Below, piece by piece: positions 11,254-22,354 of a stretch of 64,000 nt of DNA (within the stretch, counting starts at the first letter, position 1; every line of letters starts with the position of its first letter). The notes below the pieces were generated by a model. It had not been told where the DNA came from, searched no databases, and saw only the letters and a list, made by a program, of their open reading frames with translations. The stretch is from Methylobacter sp. (GTDB lineage Bacteria; Pseudomonadota; Gammaproteobacteria; Methylococcales; Methylomonadaceae). The position numbers were made by a program, and so were the translations under genes. The stretch is from the NCBI RefSeq assembly GCF_030680395.1, contig NZ_JAUXVR010000005.1:62001-126000 (forward strand). Reading direction: 5' to 3'.

Positions 11254-11799
11254 TTAATTGCCAATGATTGCAGCCGAGCCCAGTGCTTGAAGTTGTGCAT
11301 TATCGGAATTAGCAGTCGTGAGCGTAAACAGCATCTTTCTTGCTGCGTTTGGAACTGACCATTCGTAAGAAATGGTATGAGTTGGACCGTTGCCCCCTGT
11401 TTGTGCGCGCTCGTCTTTTGCTAGCCTCGAGACAAACGGAGCGAGGGGACTGCCAACGAGCCCAATAAACATTTTTTCGGCTTTTCCTGTATCGGCTCTC
11501 CGCGCGTAAACCATACAAATATTCTTGTTGTTAGGTAGAGCAAGAACGAAAGCCCCATATTTGTCATGGACCGGCCATGCATCACCCGGACTCCCCGACA
11601 AGAACTGAACAGTTTTCTCTGGCGGAAGCTTTGGCATGTTTTTCAACTTCACCCGAAGTCCTTCTAAGTCAGAAAGGTTCTTCATGCAGAGTGACACATA
11701 GATATTTGCGAACGATTCAGCTTGATTGTCAGCATCGCTTGCAATGCAGGTATTCGATATTGCAACAAATAGCAAAATTAAAATAATCGAGGCGCGCAT
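11254..11799 (-). CDS. exported protein of unknown function
   Basis: N-terminal signal peptide MRASIILILLFVAISNTCIA; 181 aa. Confidence 0.65.
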   Translation of the reverse strand: MRASIILILLFVAISNTCIASDADNQAESFANIYVSLCMKNLSDLEGLRVKLKNMPKLPPEKTVQFLSGSPGDAWPVHDKYGAFVLALPNNKNICMVYARRADTGKAEKMFIGLVGSPLAPFVSRLAKDERAQTGGNGPTHTISYEWSVPNAARKMLFTLTTANSDNAQLQALGSAAIIGN

Positions 11800-12131
11800 T
11801 AGTTCTCCTGATGAAATCTAATGCGACATAAATGGTCTTATAAAGCCTGACCCGCCGTATATTCCTCATAAGCTCATCGTGCACTTGACTTGTTTGGATT
11901 AAGTGTAAACCAAATTCAATAGACCATAACACACAAACAGAAGATGTATTACGCCCTCCCAAAAAAGGCTTGATACACCAAGAGGCTTTAAGCCAATTTA
12001 CCGCCAGTCGTCTATCCTCAATCAAAAATCAATATTTGTGTTGTATAATCGCAATTAAACGGCCCATCTTGAGCCGATCCCTACAACAGGTTCAAGATAA
12101 TGCTCTATTCAACAAATAACCGAGTTAAGTT

Positions 12132-13637
12132 ATGGACTATTCAATAGAAACCGCGCCATTAGAAGAACTGCAATGTGATTGTATTATTGTCGGCGTTTAT
12201 CAAGACCGCCAACTCAGTCCGTCGGCAATTGCGCTTAACAACAGTACCCATGGACTTATAAGCAACATCGTCAACCGCGGCGACCTGAGCGGAAAAAATG
12301 GCGAAACCGTGTTAATAAACGCCATTCCAGACAGCAAGATTGAGCGTATTTTGCTGGTTGGATTGGGTGAGAACAAGCCTTTATCCGGCAAGGACTATAA
12401 AAAAGCCTTGCTGGCTGCCATCAATAGCCTGAAAAAGCCGCAAATAAAATCGGTCGTCTGCTGCCTGGCGGAATGCGATGTTACAGACCGCGACCGGCAA
12501 TGGAAATCTCAACAAATTATCGAAGTTTTTAACGATGCCGCGTATCAATTTACCCACACAAAGTCCGATAAAGAAACAGAAAGCAAGATTGAAAAAATTT
12601 CCATTGCTGCTACGGAAAACGAACGTGCTTTAGCGCACTCCGGCTTATTGCAAGGCAAGGCTGTTGCCGAAGGCATGAATTTGACCAAATATCTTGGCGA
12701 TTTACCCGGTAATATCTGCACACCGGCCTATCTTGCCGAACAGGCAATTGAACTGGGCAAAAAATACGCAGGCCTAACCGTTAAAATACTGGAAGAATCC
12801 GACATGACGGCACTGGGCATGGGCGCCTTTCTGTCCGTCTCGCGCGGCAGCCGTCAACCCGCAAAATTAATCACTCTGGATTATCAAGGTGGCGAGAAAA
12901 ACGCCAGGCCTATCGTGCTGATCGGCAAGGGGCTCACCTTTGACGCGGGCGGCATTTCATTAAAACAGGCGCCCGGCATGGATGAAATGAAATACGACAT
13001 GTGCGGCGGCGCGACTGTTCTGGGAACATTGCTTGCCGTAGCGCAAATGCAGCTGCCGCTGAATATTATCGGCCTGATTCCTTCGTCGGAAAACCTGCCC
13101 GATGGTGACGCCAATAAGCCGGGCGATATTGTGACCAGCATGTCAGGCAAAACCATTGAAATCTTAAATACCGACGCCGAAGGCCGCCTGCTGCTCTGCG
13201 ACACCTTAACCTATGCGGAACACTACAACCCCGAGGTAGTGATAGATATTGCCACGCTGACCGGTGCGTGCGGAGTCGCTTTAGGCCGTGTAGCCAGCGG
13301 CCTGCTCGGCAACGACGATACTTTGTGCAATGAACTGACAGCGGCTGGCGAGACCGCCAACGACAGCATCTGGCGTTTACCGCTCTGGGAAGAATACCAG
13401 GAACAACTTAAATCCAATTTCGCCGACATGGCCAATGTCGGGGGCAAAGATGGCGGCACCATTACCGCAGCCTGCTTCTTGGCACGATTTGCCGAAAAAT
13501 TCCGCTGGGCGCATCTGGACATTGCCGCCACGGCTTGGCGCACCGGCCCAACCAAAGGCGCGACCGGCCGCCCCGTGCCGCTATTAAGCCAATATCTAAT
13601 TAACCGGGCGCAACCTTCACAGAATATAAGTGGCTGA
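12132..13637 (+). CDS. pepA: leucyl aminopeptidase PepA
   Basis: [27 protein letters not shown]. Confidence 0.97.
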   Translation: MDYSIETAPLEELQCDCIIVGVYQDRQLSPSAIALNNSTHGLISNIVNRGDLSGKNGETVLINAIPDSKIERILLVGLGENKPLSGKDYKKALLAAINSLKKPQIKSVVCCLAECDVTDRDRQWKSQQIIEVFNDAAYQFTHTKSDKETESKIEKISIAATENERALAHSGLLQGKAVAEGMNLTKYLGDLPGNICTPAYLAEQAIELGKKYAGLTVKILEESDMTALGMGAFLSVSRGSRQPAKLITLDYQGGEKNARPIVLIGKGLTFDAGGISLKQAPGMDEMKYDMCGGATVLGTLLAVAQMQLPLNIIGLIPSSENLPDGDANKPGDIVTSMSGKTIEILNTDAEGRLLLCDTLTYAEHYNPEVVIDIATLTGACGVALGRVASGLLGNDDTLCNELTAAGETANDSIWRLPLWEEYQEQLKSNFADMANVGGKDGGTITAACFLARFAEKFRWAHLDIAATAWRTGPTKGATGRPVPLLSQYLINRAQPSQNISG

Positions 13638-14064
13638 AGTCAGCTTTTACATACTGCCGTCGGAATCGTTACAGGACAGGTATTTTTTCGCCTGCAAACT
13701 GATCGAGAAAGCCTATCGTAGCGGCAGTTTTTGTTATGTGCTGACCGATTCTGCCGAACAAAGCCAGATTATAGACGACCTGCTCTGGACCTTCAGGCCA
13801 GGCAGTTTTATTCCGCACCAGATATACACGGGCGAACTGCCCGAGCTTGAAAAAGTCATTTTAATCGGCTCCCTGAATGCGCCTGAACACTGGCAAAAAG
13901 TCCTGTTCAATCTGTCTTCACGCTATCCTGCCGTAGGATCGCAAACCGAGCGTATTCTCGAAATACTGGATAATAGCGAGACTACCAAAGAAGCAGGTAG
14001 AAACCGTTATCGCCAATACCAACAGTCAGGCATGACGGTTACTACGCATAAAGATTGGCAGTAA
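13630..14064 (+). CDS. holC: DNA polymerase III chi subunit
   Basis: 144 aa; [27 protein letters not shown]; overlaps pepA. Confidence 0.9.
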   Translation: MAEVSFYILPSESLQDRYFFACKLIEKAYRSGSFCYVLTDSAEQSQIIDDLLWTFRPGSFIPHQIYTGELPELEKVILIGSLNAPEHWQKVLFNLSSRYPAVGSQTERILEILDNSETTKEAGRNRYRQYQQSGMTVTTHKDWQ

Positions 14065-14104
14065 AGCCCGCCTTTTCAACATTTAGCGCAAAACAAGGAA
14101 TACA

Positions 14105-16909
14105 ATGCAACTTCAGCTTGAAGACCTGCTTTATCAAAACAATGCCATACAAAGCGCGGTTCAGCTTTTCAAAGGCCAAAGCAGGAATGTCTCTGAGCGT
14201 ACGCTGCTATCCCAATCCAATGTCATCGACATCGCCCCGAACCAGTGTCTGCTCAGCCCGGAGCTGCTGCACAAAAATAAAATTAGCATCCTGCAACAAA
14301 ACGCCCTTGCAGAAAACGAGGCCACCTTAAGCGAAGAGCCACAAATCTGCATCGAAATGGAAACCGGTACCGGAAAAACACTGGTTTATATCCGCACCTT
14401 GTACGAACTTTATAAAGAATACGGTTACACCAAGTTCATCATCCTCGTGCCATCCATCGCGGTAAAAGAAGGCATCATCAACACGCTGGAAAGTTTTGCC
14501 GGGCAACTTAAAGACCATTATCAGCATAACATCCACTGGTTCGAATACGACAGCAAGCGCCTGAATCAACTCAAACACTTTATCAACGACGATCAGCCGT
14601 AAATCATGCTGACCACCGTTCAGGCCTTCACCGCAGAAGACCGCATACTCAATCAACCGGGCCGGGATGACAGCATCGGCGGTTTTAGCTATCTTGAAGC
14701 CCTGGGACAAACCCGCCCCATCATTATCATGGACGAACCGCAAGAAGGCATGGACACCGACTTGGCGCAAAAACGCCTGAACACTTTGACGCCTCTTTTT
14801 GTGTTTCGCTATTCGGCCACCCACAAACGCATCATCAACCGGCTTTATCGGCTGACGCCTTACGATGCTTACGCCGAAGGTCTGGTGAAGAAAATAGAAG
14901 TGCTCTCGGTTGCGGAAATCAACGACGAAGCCCTGCTGAAAATAGAGTTGCAGGAGATTCAGGCGCAAGCAGGGCAAGACCCAAAAGCCAAACTCAGCCT
15001 CTGGCATAACCTCAAAACGGGCTTTACGCTTAAACCCAGCAAATGGCTTAAAGTCGGCGATAATTTGGGCGCGATAACCAACAACATCAGCTACCAGGAC
15101 TTTACCGTAGAGCGCATCTACAAGGGCTTGCGGGATAAAAACTGGAAAATCCATTTCAGCAACGGCGTAGAAATAGAACAAAACCAGCGCCAGGGCGACA
15201 TAAGCGGCATATTCCGTCAACAACTGTACTGGCTAATTGACAGCCATTTTAACAAACAGCAAAAACTCAGCCCGCGCGGCATCAAATGCCTGGCGCTTAT
15301 TTTTATCGACAAAGTCGATAATTACATCGGTGCCGAGCCGCTGATAAAACAACTGTTTGCCGAAGAATATCAGCGCGTCCACCAGGAGCGCACCGGCAAG
15401 CAAGCCAGTCCCGAACAAATTACAGCCGTACAAGGCTATTATTTTGCGCGTACCGGCAAGGGCGAATTTACCGACAACGAAAGCGCCATGCTCAAGAACC
15501 GGGAAATCTACGATTTGATCCTCAAAGACAAGCAACAACTGTTGTCGCTGGACAATCCGGTCGAATTCATCTTCTCGCATTCCGCGCTGGGCGTCGGCTG
15601 GGACAACCCCAACATTTTCAACATTGCCACGCTTAACCAGACCTACAGCGAAATCAAAAAACGCCAGGAAATAGGCCGGGGCCTGCGTATCTGCGTTAAC
15701 CAGCAAGGCCAGCGCATTTACGATCCGGCCAGCGACGACGCCGACGATGAGATCAATGTGCTAACCCTGATCCCCAATGAAACTTACGAAACCTTCGCCT
15801 TGCAATATCAGGCGCAATTGGCGGACGAATTCGGCATAGACGGCAAAAAACCGCCCCTGCGTAAAAACAGCAAAGGCAACAAGAAGCAAAACAAACTGAC
15901 CCGGCATGAAACGCGGTTTAACAGCGACAGTTTCCGCAACTTCTGGAAGACCTTGGCAAGAAAAACCCAATACACGGTTAGCTTTGATGAAGCGGAAATC
16001 ATCAACCGCGGCATACAGGAACTGGGCAAAATAAAAATAGCCTCTTACGAAGCCGAAATACGCCTGACCCGCATCAAGGAGCTGCAAGACATCCAAGGCA
16101 AAGGCGAGGAAATCGGTCGGGAAATCGCCCAGCTTAAAGCCAGTTACTCGGCGGCGGATATTGTCGAACAAATCAGCGAAAACACCTCGCTCAGCTACAG
16201 CATGGTATTCAGGATCATCAAGGCGTTGGACAACAAAGCCCAAATACTGCGCAATCCGCCGCTATTTATCCAACAAGCCAGTAAAGCGCTCAAACGCATT
16301 GAACTGGCGGAAATGCTGCGCACCCTCAGTTATCATGAAACTGGCGACAGCTTTCCATTGGAACTGTTCAAAGAGGTAATTCATACCTACTCGCCGGTTG
16401 AACCAACGCCCAACAAAGGCATTTACGATTATGCCATTTGCGATGCGGATTCCCGGCCGGAACATGAATTTGCCCATAATGCCGACAACGACCCGAAAGT
16501 CGTCTGCCTGCTGAAACTGCCTGAGTTCTACAAAATACCCACGCCCATTGGCGAATACTACCGACCGGATTTTGGATTAGTGGTAAAACAGCGCAGCCTT
16601 AAAAACAGCGATGCCGATGGCCGCGCTCGTTCCTTACGAGCTAGCGGCATACACACCATCCCTGGCGATAAAGAACTGTATTTTGTCATCGAGACCAAAA
16701 GCACCAATGACATCAACGACGATAAAGCACTCACCGAACACGAGCGCAGTAAAATCCTATGTGCGGTTAAACATTTTGCGGCCTTGGGCATACACGCCGA
16801 AATTGGCGGTGACATACGCTACGAAGTCAAGGAAACGCCGGGAGATTATCAACAAACCAATGCCACTTTTCGAGCGCCGGTTAAAGATTATGGCGATATA
16901 AAGTTATAA
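14105..16909 (+). pseudogene. res: type III restriction enzyme Res subunit, split by in-frame TAA at 14600-14602
   Basis: ORFs 14105..14602 and 14606..16909 are in the same frame; METGTGKTL, IIMDEPQEGMD, RQEIGRGLRI; nuclease PDF...ETK; no mod gene nearby. Confidence 0.88.
16620..16671 (+). repeat. palindromic element family A, copy inside res
   Basis: GCCGCGCTCGTTCCTTACGAGCTAGCGGC + ATACACACCATCCCTGGCGATAA. Confidence 0.9.
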
Positions 16910-17027
16910 TTCACCCAACTTGGGAACGCCGAGCCCCAGCTCGGCAAGAACTGTTTATTGCTTTTTAATTATCGAAGTTATCACTCCCACGGTTGCCGTG
17001 GAAACGATACAATATATTTATAAGCTT

Positions 17028-17080
17028 TGTAGGCCGGAATAAGCCGGTTCGAGCGGCTGCGAGAACCGGCGTTTCCGGCA
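17028..17080 (+). repeat. REP-like repeat, shared with 11139..11193
   Basis: TGTAGGCCGGAATAAGCCGGTTCGAGCGGCTGCGAGAACCGGCGTTTCCGGCA. Confidence 0.6.
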
Positions 17081-17111
17081 AACACCACTAGAACACCTTG
17101 AGGTATACAAA

Positions 17112-17327
17112 ATGAACACAGCAGAAAAAGTTTATCAAGATGTAAAAGCGCTTCCAGAACCTTTAGCTCAAGAGGTTTTGCAATTCGTAGAGTTTTTAAA
17201 ATTCAAGCAACTCAACTTGGAAAAAACACCCAACGAAACCACCATAAAAGCAATGCAAGCCGCAGAACGTGGTGAATATGAAGCGGTCAGTTTGGATGAC
17301 CTGAAAAAGCAATGGAGCGATGCGTGA
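17112..17327 (+). CDS. antitoxin (DUF2281-like N-terminus, RelB-like C-terminus)
   Basis: 71 aa; VYQDVKALPEPLAQEVLQFVEFLK and MQAAERGEYEAVSLDDL; overlaps the toxin gene. Confidence 0.8.
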   Translation: MNTAEKVYQDVKALPEPLAQEVLQFVEFLKFKQLNLEKTPNETTIKAMQAAERGEYEAVSLDDLKKQWSDA

Positions 17328-17593
17328 GAGAAGTTGTACAAACTTCCCAGTTCAAACAGGACTTAAAGAAAATAAAGCATTCCGGTCGCTATAAAATCGA
17401 TGATTTGTTAGCGGTTGTTGAGTCCTTGGCTTCTAATAAACCGCTTCCCGTGAAAAATCAAGCGCATGATTTAACGGGTCATTGGCAAACTTATAAGGAA
17501 TGCCACATAAAACCAGACTGGTTACTTATTTATCATCTGCCAGACGATAAATTGATTTTAGTCAGGACAGGTTCGCATAGCGAGTTATTTTAG
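17324..17593 (+). CDS. YafQ-like (RelE/ParE superfamily) mRNA interferase toxin
   Basis: FKQDLKKIKHSGRY, HDLTGHWQTYKECHIKPDWLLIYH, LVRTGSHSELF; GTGA start/stop overlap. Confidence 0.88.
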   Translation: MREVVQTSQFKQDLKKIKHSGRYKIDDLLAVVESLASNKPLPVKNQAHDLTGHWQTYKECHIKPDWLLIYHLPDDKLILVRTGSHSELF

Positions 17594-17685
17594 GAATCGA
17601 CGCATCATTTATGCGATTGTTAATGTACGCCTTTTAGCCTCCCCTACCAACAAACGATAATCTTTTACAAAAATAGAGCCCATCC

Positions 17686-20532
17686 ATGGAAAAAACATAC
17701 GCCCCGCATTCAATTGAACAACGCTGGTATCAAACCTGGGAAGAAAAAGGCTATTTTGCGGCCAAGTCGGAGGGTGAATCCTATTGCATCATGATTCCGC
17801 CGCCCAATGTTACCGGCAGCTTGCACATGGGCCATGCGTTTCAGGACACCATCATGGATGCGCTTACCCGCTACCACAGGATGAAAGGCTACAGCACCTT
17901 GTGGCAGCCGGGCACCGATCATGCGGGTATTGCCACGCAAATGGTGGTAGAACGTTTGTGCAATGCGGAAGGAAAAACCCGTCATGATTATGGCCGGGAA
18001 AAATTTATCGAAAAAATCTGGGAATGGAAGGAAGAATCCGGCGGCACGATTACCCGCCAGTTGCGGCGCATGGGCTCTTCGCTGGACTGGAAAAAGGAGC
18101 GCTTCACGATGGATGACGGCATGTCCGATGCGGTGCAGGAAGTGTTCATACGCTTATATGAAGAGGGCCTGATTTATCGCGGCAAGCGCTTGGTCAATTG
18201 GGATCCTGTGCTGCATACCGCTGTTTCCGATCTGGAAGTATTGTCGGAAGAAGAAAACGGTTCCATGTGGCATTTGCGTTATCCGCTGTCGAACGGCCAT
18301 GGGCATTTGATTGTTGCAACTACCCGTCCTGAAACCATGCTGGGCGATGCCGCAGTCGCGATTCATCCCAACGATGAGCGCTATAAACATTTGCTCGGTG
18401 AATTTGTGGAACTGCCGCTAACGGGCCGCCGCATTCCGATTATTGCCGATGAGTATGTCGATCCTGAATTCGGTACGGGCTGCGTCAAAATCACGCCAGC
18501 CCATGATTTTAACGATTACGAAGTCTGGACGCGCCACCGCCATACTTCGGTTATTCAGGATTTGCCGCATGGCGGCTTGATTAATATTTTAACCGTCGAC
18601 GCGAGCATCTGTACCGATGAGTTAGTCCCCGTTCAATATCAAGGCCTTGACCGCTTTGAAGCGCGCAAACAGATTGTCGCCGATCTCGATGCGCAAGGTT
18701 TATTGGAAAAAATCGCCGATCACAAGTTGATGGTGCCGCGCGGCGACCGCACCAACAGCGTTATCGAACCGCTGTTGACCGACCAGTGGTATGTCAAGGT
18801 CGCGCCGTTGGCGGAACCTGCGATTGCCGCTGTTGAAAACGGCGACATCAAGTTTGTCCCCGACAACTGGAAAAACACTTATTTCGACTGGATGCGCAAT
18901 ATTCAGGACTGGTGTATCTCACGGCAAATCTGGTGGGGTCACCGCATCCCGGCCTGGTATGACGAGCTGGGCAATATTTACGTCGGGAGCTCTGAGCAGG
19001 ACATCCGGGAAAAACACAACCTGCCCGCCGGCTATGCGCTTAAGCAGGATGAAGATGTGCTGGATACCTGGTTTTCTTCCGCCTTATGGCCTTTTTCCAC
19101 ACTGGGTTGGCCGGAAAACACTGACGAACTGGCCAAGCATTATCCGACCAGCGTACTGGTGACCGGCTTTGACATCATTTTCTTCTGGGTGGCGAGGATG
19201 ATTATGATGGGACTGAAATTCCAGGGCGCCGTGCCGTTTAAGGAAGTCTACATCCACGGCTTGGTCCGCGATGCGGAAGGACAAAAGATGTCCAAATCCA
19301 AAGGCAATGTGCTCGACCCGATTGATATCATCGACGGCATAGAACTGGAAGCTTTGGTTGCAAAACGTATTTCCGGCATGATGCAGCCGCATTTGGCAAA
19401 GAAAATCGAGCAGGATACGCGCAAACATTTCCCGGACGGCATTCAGTCTTACGGCACCGATGCCTTGCGTTTTACCTTTGCTTCATTAGCGTCCACCGGT
19501 CGCGATATCCGCTTTGACCTTGCCCGCACCGAAGGTTACCGCAATTTCTGCAACAAACTATGGAACGCGGCGCGTTTCGTGCTGATGAATACAGAGGAAC
19601 AGGATAACGGTTTATCCGACGCACCTTGTAAATACAGCCAAGTGGATCGCTGGATTACGTCCCGTCTGCATCAGGTAACGGCTGTGACCTCGACCGCCAT
19701 TGATAATTACCGTTTTGACCTGGCGGCGCAAGCCATTTACGAATTCACCTGGAATGAATACTGCGATTGGTATCTGGAGCTGGCAAAAATATCCCTGCAA
19801 TCGAGTGATAAGGCATTGCAACGCGGTACGCGCAAAACCCTGCTGACAGTTCTGGAGTCGATTTTACGTTTGGCGCATCCGATCATGCCGGTTATTACCG
19901 AAGAGATCTGGCAACGCGTTGCACCTCTAGCCGGTATTATCGCTGGGGATGGTGTGTATGCCGCAGGCCAGCCGGGAGCTGGCGCGGCGCAGGCAAATAC
20001 CATCATGTTGCAGCCTTATCCGGTAGCAGATGAAGCGCGAATCGATAGTAAAGCCATCGCCGAAACCAACTGGGTAATGAACTTTATCCTGGGTGTACGC
20101 CGTATTCGCGGCGAAATGAATATTTCTCCGGGCAAACCGCTGCCGGTGTTACTGCAAAACGGCTCGTATACTGACCAACAAAGCCTGGACAACAACCTGA
20201 TTTATTTACGAAAAATGGCTAAGCTGGAATCGATAATCTGGTTAAACAGTACTGAAGTTGCACCGGAATCAGCAATGGCGCTGGTTGGCGAGATGCAAAT
20301 CCTGATTCCAATGGCGGGCTTAATCGACAAGGAAGCGGAACTGATACGACTGGAAAAAGAGATACAAAAAGTCAATAACGACCTGCCCAGAGTCGAAGGC
20401 AAATTAAATAACCCGGCATTTGTCGATAAAGCGCCTCACGAAGTTATTGATAAAGAAAAAGCCAAACTGGCTGATTTACGTTCAATGCTTAACAAGCTCG
20501 AAGAACAGCAACGTAAAATACGGGCACTGTAA
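17686..20532 (+). CDS. valS: valyl-tRNA synthetase with an apparent in-frame insertion
   Basis: [27 protein letters not shown]. Confidence 0.97.
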   Translation: MEKTYAPHSIEQRWYQTWEEKGYFAAKSEGESYCIMIPPPNVTGSLHMGHAFQDTIMDALTRYHRMKGYSTLWQPGTDHAGIATQMVVERLCNAEGKTRHDYGREKFIEKIWEWKEESGGTITRQLRRMGSSLDWKKERFTMDDGMSDAVQEVFIRLYEEGLIYRGKRLVNWDPVLHTAVSDLEVLSEEENGSMWHLRYPLSNGHGHLIVATTRPETMLGDAAVAIHPNDERYKHLLGEFVELPLTGRRIPIIADEYVDPEFGTGCVKITPAHDFNDYEVWTRHRHTSVIQDLPHGGLINILTVDASICTDELVPVQYQGLDRFEARKQIVADLDAQGLLEKIADHKLMVPRGDRTNSVIEPLLTDQWYVKVAPLAEPAIAAVENGDIKFVPDNWKNTYFDWMRNIQDWCISRQIWWGHRIPAWYDELGNIYVGSSEQDIREKHNLPAGYALKQDEDVLDTWFSSALWPFSTLGWPENTDELAKHYPTSVLVTGFDIIFFWVARMIMMGLKFQGAVPFKEVYIHGLVRDAEGQKMSKSKGNVLDPIDIIDGIELEALVAKRISGMMQPHLAKKIEQDTRKHFPDGIQSYGTDALRFTFASLASTGRDIRFDLARTEGYRNFCNKLWNAARFVLMNTEEQDNGLSDAPCKYSQVDRWITSRLHQVTAVTSTAIDNYRFDLAAQAIYEFTWNEYCDWYLELAKISLQSSDKALQRGTRKTLLTVLESILRLAHPIMPVITEEIWQRVAPLAGIIAGDGVYAAGQPGAGAAQANTIMLQPYPVADEARIDSKAIAETNWVMNFILGVRRIRGEMNISPGKPLPVLLQNGSYTDQQSLDNNLIYLRKMAKLESIIWLNSTEVAPESAMALVGEMQILIPMAGLIDKEAELIRLEKEIQKVNNDLPRVEGKLNNPAFVDKAPHEVIDKEKAKLADLRSMLNKLEEQQRKIRAL
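19937..19988 (-). repeat. palindromic element family A, copy inside valS (antisense to the gene)
   Basis: Minus strand GCCGCGCCAGCTCCCGGCTGGCCTGCGGC + ATACACACCATCCCCAGCGATAA. Confidence 0.9.
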
Positions 20533-20542
20533 GAAAGACCGA

Positions 20543-20600
20543 CAAAAGGCGCAAGGTAAAGGTAAGCGGCCCCTTTAGCCTTGTACCTTGTACCTTTTTA
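20543..20600. repeat. AAGGY purine/pyrimidine hairpin repeat between valS and pilB
   Basis: AAAAGGCGCAAGGTAAAGGT...AGCCTTGTACCTTGTACCTTTTT. Confidence 0.8.
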
Positions 20601-20639
20601 ATCTATATTTATTTAAACAACTGACAAAGTAATCATCCT

Positions 20640-22352
20640 ATGAATACCGCATCAACGAATTTACAATTTAGTGGCCTTACACGGTGCTTGATTGAAAAAG
20701 GCTTGCTAACTGAGAGTGATGCGCAAATTCATAGCCAGGAAGCACAAAAAAAACAAGTCCCGTTAATCCACTATCTTGTTACCAATAAACTGATTAGCAG
20801 CAAAGTCTTGGCATCTCAAGCCTCACAAGAATTTGGCATGCCTTTTTTTGACCTGGATGCAATTGACTTCCGTAGACTCCCTATCAATCTGGTCAGTGAA
20901 AAGCTCATCCGAAAATGCCATGCGCTGCCCCTGTTCGCCAGAGGCAAAACACTGTTTGTCGCGGTATCAGACCCGACCGACTTTCGCGCTCTGGATGACA
21001 TCAAGTTTCACAGCCGCCTTAACCCCGAAGCCATTCTGGTTGAAGAAGACAAACTTATCAAAGCCATTGAAGCCTCCTTAGAGGCCGCCGATACATCAAT
21101 GACTGATATGCTTGATGAGGATCTGGACAACCTGGAAATCACCGGCGGCGAAGAAGATACCACTAAAGCCGATATTAACTCGGATATTGATGACGCCCCC
21201 ATTGTTCGTTACGTCAACAAAATACTGCTGGACTCCATAAAGCAAGGGGTCTCCGATATACACATGGAGCCCTACGAAAAAATCTTCCGTATCCGCTATA
21301 GATCGGATGGCATACTCCGTCAGGTTGCCACGCCACCCGCCAGCATCGCTGGCAGACTTGTCTCCCGCATCAAGGTCATGTCTAAAATGGATATTGCTGA
21401 ACGCAGGGTTCCGCAAGACGGCCGTATCAAAATGACCTTATCCAAAAACCGTGCGATTGATTTTCGGGTAAACACCTGCCCTACCTTGTTCGGTGAAAAG
21501 GTCGTAATGCGTATTTTGGACCCTACCAGTGCTCAGCTGGGTATCGAAAAACTGGGTTTTGAGCCTGAACAGCAACGAATATTTCTTGAGGCTATTAACA
21601 AACCCTACGGCTTAGTGCTGGTAACGGGACCAACAGGTAGCGGTAAAACGGTTACGCTCTACACGGGGCTAAACATCCTCAACACCATGGAGCGCAACAT
21701 TTCCACGGCCGAAGACCCTGTGGAAATTACCGTAGAGGGCATCAATCAGGTCAACATGAATCCCAAAGCCGGCCTGACCTTCGCCAGTGCTTTACGCGCC
21801 TTTTTGCGGCAAGATCCTGACATTATCATGGTGGGTGAGATTCGTGATTTGGAAACCGCCGAAATCGCCGTCAAAGCCGCACAAACAGGCCATTTGGTGC
21901 TATCGACCTTACATACTAACGATGCGCCGCAAACCTTAAACCGCCTCCTGCAAATGGGCATCCCCGCCTTCAATATCGTTGCAGCGGTCAATTTAATTAT
22001 GGCGCAACGTTTAGGCCGACGGCTATGTGAACATTGCAAAGTCCCCGCCGACTTTCCCGATAAAGTCCTCCTTGCTGCCGGTTTTAAACAAGAAGAGTTG
22101 CACGACCTTAAAATATTCAGTGCGGTAGGCTGCGAGTACTGTACCAATGGTTACAAGGGTCGAGTCGGTGTTTATCAAGTCCTGACGCTCACTGACAAAA
22201 TGCGCTCACTGATACTAAACGGGGGGAATACCGATCAGCTGGCAGAGTGCGCTCTGGCCGAAGGTTTTAATGATTTACGCAGGTCAGGGTTAAACAAAGT
22301 GCGGATGGGCATGACCAGCTTGGAAGAAATTGATCGCATCACCAAGGAATAA
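20640..22352 (+). CDS. pilB: type IV pilus assembly ATPase PilB
   Basis: GPTGSGKTVTLYTGL, IMVGEIRDLETAEIA. Confidence 0.96.
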   Translation: MNTASTNLQFSGLTRCLIEKGLLTESDAQIHSQEAQKKQVPLIHYLVTNKLISSKVLASQASQEFGMPFFDLDAIDFRRLPINLVSEKLIRKCHALPLFARGKTLFVAVSDPTDFRALDDIKFHSRLNPEAILVEEDKLIKAIEASLEAADTSMTDMLDEDLDNLEITGGEEDTTKADINSDIDDAPIVRYVNKILLDSIKQGVSDIHMEPYEKIFRIRYRSDGILRQVATPPASIAGRLVSRIKVMSKMDIAERRVPQDGRIKMTLSKNRAIDFRVNTCPTLFGEKVVMRILDPTSAQLGIEKLGFEPEQQRIFLEAINKPYGLVLVTGPTGSGKTVTLYTGLNILNTMERNISTAEDPVEITVEGINQVNMNPKAGLTFASALRAFLRQDPDIIMVGEIRDLETAEIAVKAAQTGHLVLSTLHTNDAPQTLNRLLQMGIPAFNIVAAVNLIMAQRLGRRLCEHCKVPADFPDKVLLAAGFKQEELHDLKIFSAVGCEYCTNGYKGRVGVYQVLTLTDKMRSLILNGGNTDQLAECALAEGFNDLRRSGLNKVRMGMTSLEEIDRITKE

Positions 22353-22354
22353 AT

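Noticed and set aside
14327-16243. Long minus-strand ORFs (14327..15223, 15233..15706, 15761..16243) opposite res
   Set aside because: They lie antisense to a recognisable Res frame and have no family-like sequence; codon-bias shadow ORFs.
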